From CAZPAV01 sp964584755 (GTDB taxonomy: Bacteria > Actinomycetota > Acidimicrobiia > Spongiisociales > UBA5794): a stretch of DNA of 18,167 nucleotides. Below the pieces are notes generated by a model. It was not told the DNA's origin. It saw nothing but the letters and a program-made list of their open reading frames with translations, and made no database searches. The stretch lies in assembly GCA_964584755.1 (NCBI GenBank), contig CAZPAV010000051.1:1-18167 (forward strand). The letters are read 5' to 3'. Below, in pieces: positions 14,872-18,167 of the stretch (position 1 is its first letter; every line of letters starts with the position of its first letter). The translations under genes were made by a program, and so were the position numbers.

Positions 14872-15849
14872 TCACCAGGCCGCGAGTCGGCGCGCCGCCG
14901 CCGCGATCTTCGCGGCGTCCGGTCGGTACGCGTCCTCGAGGGGAGGACTGAACGGCACCGGCGTGTCGCGACCCCCGAGACGGACGATCGGTCCGTCGAG
15001 CCGATCGAAGGCCTCCTCGGCGACGAGCGCCGCCACCTCGGCCCCGACGCCGGCCATCCGGTTGGCGGCGTGGACGACGAGGAGCTTGCCGGTCCGTGCC
15101 ACGCTGGCGAGGACGGTGGCCCGGTCGAGGGGCTTGAGCGTTCGGAGGTCGACGATCTCGGCCTCGACGCCCTCGGTCGCCAGGTGCTCCGCGGCGGCGC
15201 GAGCCTCATGGACCTGGGTCCCGTAGGTGACGACGGTCAGGTCCCGGCCCGGACGGACGACCGCCGCCTCACCGATCGGCACGAGGTGCTCCCCCTCCGG
15301 GACGGGACCCCGCAACGACCGGTAGAGGGCCTTCGCCTCGAAGAACACCACCGGATCGTCGTCCCGGATGGCCGCCGTGAGTAGTCCCTTGGCGTCCGCG
15401 GGGGTGGCCGGGGCGACGACCTTGAGGCCGGGCGTGTGGACGAACCAGGCCTCCGGGTTCTGACTGTGGAAGGGTCCGGAGCGGATGCCCCCGTCGCTCG
15501 GCGCCCGGATGACCCAGGGGATCGGGGCACCCCACCGGTACCGGTTCGTGGCGGCGAACTGCACGATGGCGTCGAACGCCGTCGAGATGAAGTCGGCGAA
15601 CTGCACCTCGATGACCGGTCGGAGACCCATGAGCGCCATCCCGTTCGCCATGCCCACGAAGCCGAGCTCGGCGATGGGGGTGTTCATCACCCTCCGGTCT
15701 CCGAAGCGCGCGGCGAGCCCCCGGGTGACCTTGAAGGCTCCCCCGAAGCTCCCCCCGACGTCCTCGCCGAGGACGAGCACGTCGGGGTCGCGCGTCATCT
15801 CCTCGACGAGCGCCTCGCGGATGGCGTCGAGGTAGGTGAGCTCCCTCAT
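14872..15849 (-). CDS. 2-oxoacid dehydrogenase E1 component, beta subunit
   Basis: A 325-residue transketolase-like subunit that pairs with the E1 alpha encoded just upstream. Family text includes LGEDVGGSFGGAFKVTRGL (~27-45), NTPIAE with the ThDP-activating Glu61, GMANGMALMGLRPV (~66-79), HSQNPEAWF with His128 and HTPGLKVVAPATPADAKGLL (~139-158). The C-terminal domain has the usual VHAANRM/GVGAEVAA region. ATG 15849 overlaps the E1 alpha TGA (ATGA), pointing to 1:1 synthesis. Pyruvate, branched-chain 2-oxoacid and acetoin dehydrogenases share this architecture and I cannot separate them. No E2 or E3 gene follows; mcr does. Confidence 0.92.
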   Translation of the reverse strand: MRELTYLDAIREALVEEMTRDPDVLVLGEDVGGSFGGAFKVTRGLAARFGDRRVMNTPIAELGFVGMANGMALMGLRPVIEVQFADFISTAFDAIVQFAATNRYRWGAPIPWVIRAPSDGGIRSGPFHSQNPEAWFVHTPGLKVVAPATPADAKGLLTAAIRDDDPVVFFEAKALYRSLRGPVPEGEHLVPIGEAAVVRPGRDLTVVTYGTQVHEARAAAEHLATEGVEAEIVDLRTLKPLDRATVLASVARTGKLLVVHAANRMAGVGAEVAALVAEEAFDRLDGPIVRLGGRDTPVPFSPPLEDAYRPDAAKIAAAARRLAAW

Positions 15850-16826
15850 CCGTACACCCCGTCCTCGACGGTCGACGGATCGGGCCACGGCGCGGCCTCG
15901 GCCGCGGCGAGCGCGGCCCCGACGGTGTGCTTCGCCTCGCGGGCCATCTCCTCGAGGGCGGCCGCGTCCGCGACCCCGTCGGCGAGGAGACGCACGCGGT
16001 GCCGGGCGATGGGGTCCTTCGCCTCCCAGGTGGCGAGGAGCTCGCGCGGTACGTACTCGGCGCCGTCGTGGATGGCGTGGCCGAGCATCCGCATCGTCTC
16101 CGCCTCGACGAGGGTGGGGCCGGCGCCGTCGCGGGCCCGCTCGAGCGCGCCGCGCACCACGCGGTGGACGGCCTCGACGTCGTTGCCGTCGACGACGATC
16201 CCCGGGATCCCGTAGCGTTCGGCGTGATGGGCGATGCCCGGCACCGCGGCCGCGTCCTCCGTCGGGGTCGAGTACGCGTACCGGTTGCTCTCCCCCACGA
16301 CGACGAGCGGCGCCCTCCACAGGGCCGCCATGTTGAGGGTCTCGTGGAAGAGTCCGGCGTTCACCCCTCCGTCGCCCACGAAGGTGAGCGCCGCCCGGGC
16401 CTCGCCGCGGTACCGGAACGCCATGGCCGCTCCGAGGGCCACCGGGAGCGACTGGGGCAGGTGGCTCACGAACCCGATGATCCCGAGTGCGAGGTCGCCC
16501 ATCCCGTGGAGGTTGGCGTCACGGCCCCGGCTGGGTCCGGTCACGCGTCCGAGGAGGTTCCCGAAGATGCGCTCGGGGGTCATCCCCCGCACCAGGTACG
16601 TTCCCAGGTCACGGTGCATCGGGGCGACGACGTCCTCGGGACGCAGCGCGGTGCCCGCCCCGACCGAGATGGCCTCGTGGCCCCGCTGGGAGAACGTCCC
16701 ACCCACCCCTCGCCCCTGCTTCCACAGCGACACCATGGTCTCGTCGAAGGTCCGGGTGAGGACCATCCAACGATGGAGCGCCCGGCGCAGCGAGTCCGGG
16801 AGGGGCGTGGCAGGGGGCTCGTCCAT
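15846..16826 (-). CDS. 2-oxoacid dehydrogenase E1 component, alpha subunit
   Basis: A 326-residue ThDP-binding subunit, the length seen for AcoA/PdhA-type proteins. The ThDP/Mg motif runs from GDGGVNAG (151-158) through FHETLNMAALW (160-170) to GESNRYA (178-184), where the common ENN is ESN. SQRGHEA (46-52), HRDLGTYL (71-78) and SRGRDANLHG (99-108) line the active site in relatives. It decarboxylates a 2-oxo acid or acetoin and passes the acyl group to a lipoyl-E2. ATG 16826 follows TAGCAT by 6 nt with no Shine-Dalgarno sequence. The gene leads a unit of E1 alpha-E1 beta, with mcr behind its own promoter. Branched-chain oxoacids would suit the racemase neighbour, but this is inference. Confidence 0.92.
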   Translation of the reverse strand: MDEPPATPLPDSLRRALHRWMVLTRTFDETMVSLWKQGRGVGGTFSQRGHEAISVGAGTALRPEDVVAPMHRDLGTYLVRGMTPERIFGNLLGRVTGPSRGRDANLHGMGDLALGIIGFVSHLPQSLPVALGAAMAFRYRGEARAALTFVGDGGVNAGLFHETLNMAALWRAPLVVVGESNRYAYSTPTEDAAAVPGIAHHAERYGIPGIVVDGNDVEAVHRVVRGALERARDGAGPTLVEAETMRMLGHAIHDGAEYVPRELLATWEAKDPIARHRVRLLADGVADAAALEEMAREAKHTVGAALAAAEAAPWPDPSTVEDGVYG

Positions 16827-16832
16827 GCGGCG

Positions 16833-16862
16833 ATGCTACGCGTCGCCCGGGCCGACCACCAA
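16833..16862 (-). promoter_or_regulatory. Promoter of the E1 alpha/beta unit (leaderless)
   Basis: Minus-strand TAGCAT (16838-16833) ends 6 nt before the E1 alpha ATG. TTGGTG (16862-16857) lies 18 bp upstream and keeps the TTG of a -35 box. The whole promoter fits in the 44-bp gap after sbcC. Confidence 0.5.
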
Positions 16863-16870
16863 GACGCGGC

Positions 16871-18167
16871 TCAGGCGTGCCGGACCTCGGTGGTCCCGGT
16901 GATGGGGTCGCGGTCGAGGACGATGAGGTCCTCGACCCGCTCCCGCAGCGCGGCGACGTGGCTCACGACCACGACGAGCCGATCGGCATGGGAGGCGACG
17001 AGCGACTCGATCCCGTCGAGGGCCAGGTCGAGGTGCTCCGGGTCGAGGCTCCCGAACCCCTCGTCGAGGAGGAACGCGTCGAGACGGCCGCCGCCCCGGG
17101 TCACCATCTCGGCGAGCCCGAGCGCCAGGGCCAGCGAGGCGAGGAACGTCTCGCCACCCGACAGGCTGTCCGCCCGCCGGCGCGAGCCGGCCGCCGCCAG
17201 GTCGACGACGTCGAACGTGCCGTCCTCGGTGAACCGGTAGCGGCCGTTGCTCAGCTCGGCGAACCGGTCGCTCCCGAGCTCGGCGAGGCGGCGCCGATCG
17301 GCGTCGAGGAGGTGGCGAACGAAACGCGAGTCGGTGAGCTCGCCGGCGAGGGTCTCGTACAGCCGGCCGCGCCGCCGGTGCTCGGCGTGGCGGGCCACCA
17401 GGGTGGCGCCCTCCTCGAGACGCCGCCGGGCCGCGGCGATCTCGCTCTGGAGGATCGCCTCCTCCCGCTCGACCGCGCTCCGGGCCGCCTCGAAGCTCCC
17501 GGACAGACCGAGCTCCCCGAGCAACCGCGCCTTCGCCTCCTCGGCCTCCCGTCGCATCGCGTCGGCCGCCGCGGAGCGCTCCTCGAGCCGCCGCACCTCG
17601 GCGAGAAGCGCCTCCTCGAGCTCGGCGAGCGCCTCGGGAAGGCCGGCGGCGGGAACGTCGCGGAGGGTCCGCCCCAGCGCCGCGGCCACCCCCGCCATCC
17701 GGGAGCGGGCCTCGAGGAGGGCCGCCTCCGCCTCCTGCCGGGCCGTCAATGCCGCGGCGTGACGCCGGCGGGCGTCGTCGAGCTCCCGCCGCGCCGTCGT
17801 CACCTCCTCCCGTGCGGTGGCGAGACGACGGCGGCGCCGTCCCAGGAGCTCGCCCGGATCACCGTCGCCGAGCAGCTTCGTCACTTCCTCACGCAGCGCG
17901 ACGACCTCCGCCGCCCGCGCCGCAGCCGTCGCCGCCGCCTGCTCGACCGTCGCGACGGCGTCCGCGACCCGGCGCCGTGCCGTCGCGGCGCTGCCGGCCG
18001 CCTCCTGGGCCGCGGCGCGCGCCGCCTGCGCCTCCGCCTCGGCCGCGGCGCGAGCGGCGCGGAGCCGATCCCGTTCCGCGCTGGCGGCCGCGACGTCTCC
18101 ACCGCCCGGCGCCGGAACCTCCGCGACGGGCCGGCGGCAGACCGGGCAGGGGTCTCCCGGATGGAGG
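16871..18167 (-). CDS. sbcC: Exonuclease subunit SbcC, C-terminal part (5' end outside window)
   Basis: The frame is open from the right edge; 431 residues are visible. The first residues, LHPGDPCPVC, hold the CxxC zinc hook (Cys7 and Cys10) that joins two Rad50/SbcC coiled-coil arms. Then come ~270 residues of Ala/Arg/Glu-rich coiled coil. The C-terminal ATPase lobe has the signature LSGGETF (~335-341), Walker B AFLLDEGFGSLD (~364-375) and the switch His in VVVSHVAAL (~His403). With SbcD it forms a nuclease that cuts hairpins and processes broken DNA ends. The GTG at 17884 is not a real start, because the coiled coil and hook continue beyond it. sbcD would be expected to the right of the window. 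The N-terminal Walker A lobe is not visible. Confidence 0.93.
   Translation of the reverse strand, partial: LHPGDPCPVCRRPVAEVPAPGGGDVAAASAERDRLRAARAAAEAEAQAARAAAQEAAGSAATARRRVADAVATVEQAAATAAARAAEVVALREEVTKLLGDGDPGELLGRRRRRLATAREEVTTARRELDDARRRHAAALTARQEAEAALLEARSRMAGVAAALGRTLRDVPAAGLPEALAELEEALLAEVRRLEERSAAADAMRREAEEAKARLLGELGLSGSFEAARSAVEREEAILQSEIAAARRRLEEGATLVARHAEHRRRGRLYETLAGELTDSRFVRHLLDADRRRLAELGSDRFAELSNGRYRFTEDGTFDVVDLAAAGSRRRADSLSGGETFLASLALALGLAEMVTRGGGRLDAFLLDEGFGSLDPEHLDLALDGIESLVASHADRLVVVVSHVAALRERVEDLIVLDRDPITGTTEVRHA

Noticed and set aside
16871..17884. A complete short ATPase gene starting at GTG 17884
   Set aside because: The frame stays open to the window edge and includes the coiled coil and CPVC zinc hook, so this is the C-terminal part of SbcC.
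1..18167. CRISPR arrays, insertion sequences, tRNA or rRNA genes, phage or plasmid modules
   Set aside because: I saw no repeat-spacer pattern, transposase or integrase motifs, cloverleaf or rRNA sequence. Gaps between genes are all under about 115 bp and already accounted for.

Overview
The window is very GC-rich (about 70% by eye), densely coding, and lies almost entirely on the minus strand: 15 of 17 genes. An F420-type LLM oxidoreductase, an alpha-methylacyl-CoA racemase of the mycobacterial Mcr type, a RecB-nuclease-tailed UvrD-like helicase end, and several start codons placed directly behind a TANNNT -10 box (leaderless transcripts) together suggest a high-GC actinomycete, possibly a less-cultivated lineage such as Acidimicrobiia. 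The phylum is an inference; the lineage is a guess. I see no mobile elements, tRNA/rRNA genes or CRISPR arrays. No gene-free stretch exceeds about 115 bases.

Layout. (1) 2-862 (+): 3' end of a helicase/nuclease gene that enters from the left. (2) 877-2330: dtd (-) and a DUF368 polyprenyl-phosphate transporter (+), divergent across 65 bp. (3) 2336-5016 (-): a two-gene unit, an RCK/universal-stress fusion protein overlapping a CPA2 cation/proton antiporter. (4) 5130-13656 (-): an eight-gene pyrimidine catabolism locus, read in the order permease, ATPase, permease, binding lipoprotein, beta-ureidopropionase, class III aminotransferase, dihydropyrimidinase, F420-type LLM oxidoreductase. (5) 13689-16826 (-): E1 alpha and E1 beta of a 2-oxoacid dehydrogenase, then an alpha-methylacyl-CoA racemase with its own promoter. 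(6) 16871-right edge (-): C-terminal part of SbcC, cut just after the zinc hook.

How it works together. The central locus looks like a complete import-and-degrade unit for uracil/thymine or related dihydropyrimidines. The ABC system would import the base. Dihydropyrimidinase would open the dihydro-ring, the ureidopropionase would release NH3 and CO2, and the aminotransferase would turn beta-alanine or beta-aminoisobutyrate into the semialdehyde. The usual first enzyme, NAD(P)H dihydropyrimidine dehydrogenase (PydA/PreA-PreT), is absent from the locus. An F420-type LLM oxidoreductase closes the operon, making it a candidate ring reductase. This is the most interesting hypothesis in the window.

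Transcription/translation signals fall into two classes. Genes that start a unit (13656, 16826, 14825, 1398) have a TANNNT box 6-8 nt before ATG and no Shine-Dalgarno sequence. Genes inside units have strong Shine-Dalgarno sequences or ATGA/GTGA stop-start overlaps. Two intergenic gaps in the pyrimidine locus carry strong perfect hairpins (6188-6216 and 9875-9900) that may set the relative expression of transporter, core enzymes and the LLM gene.
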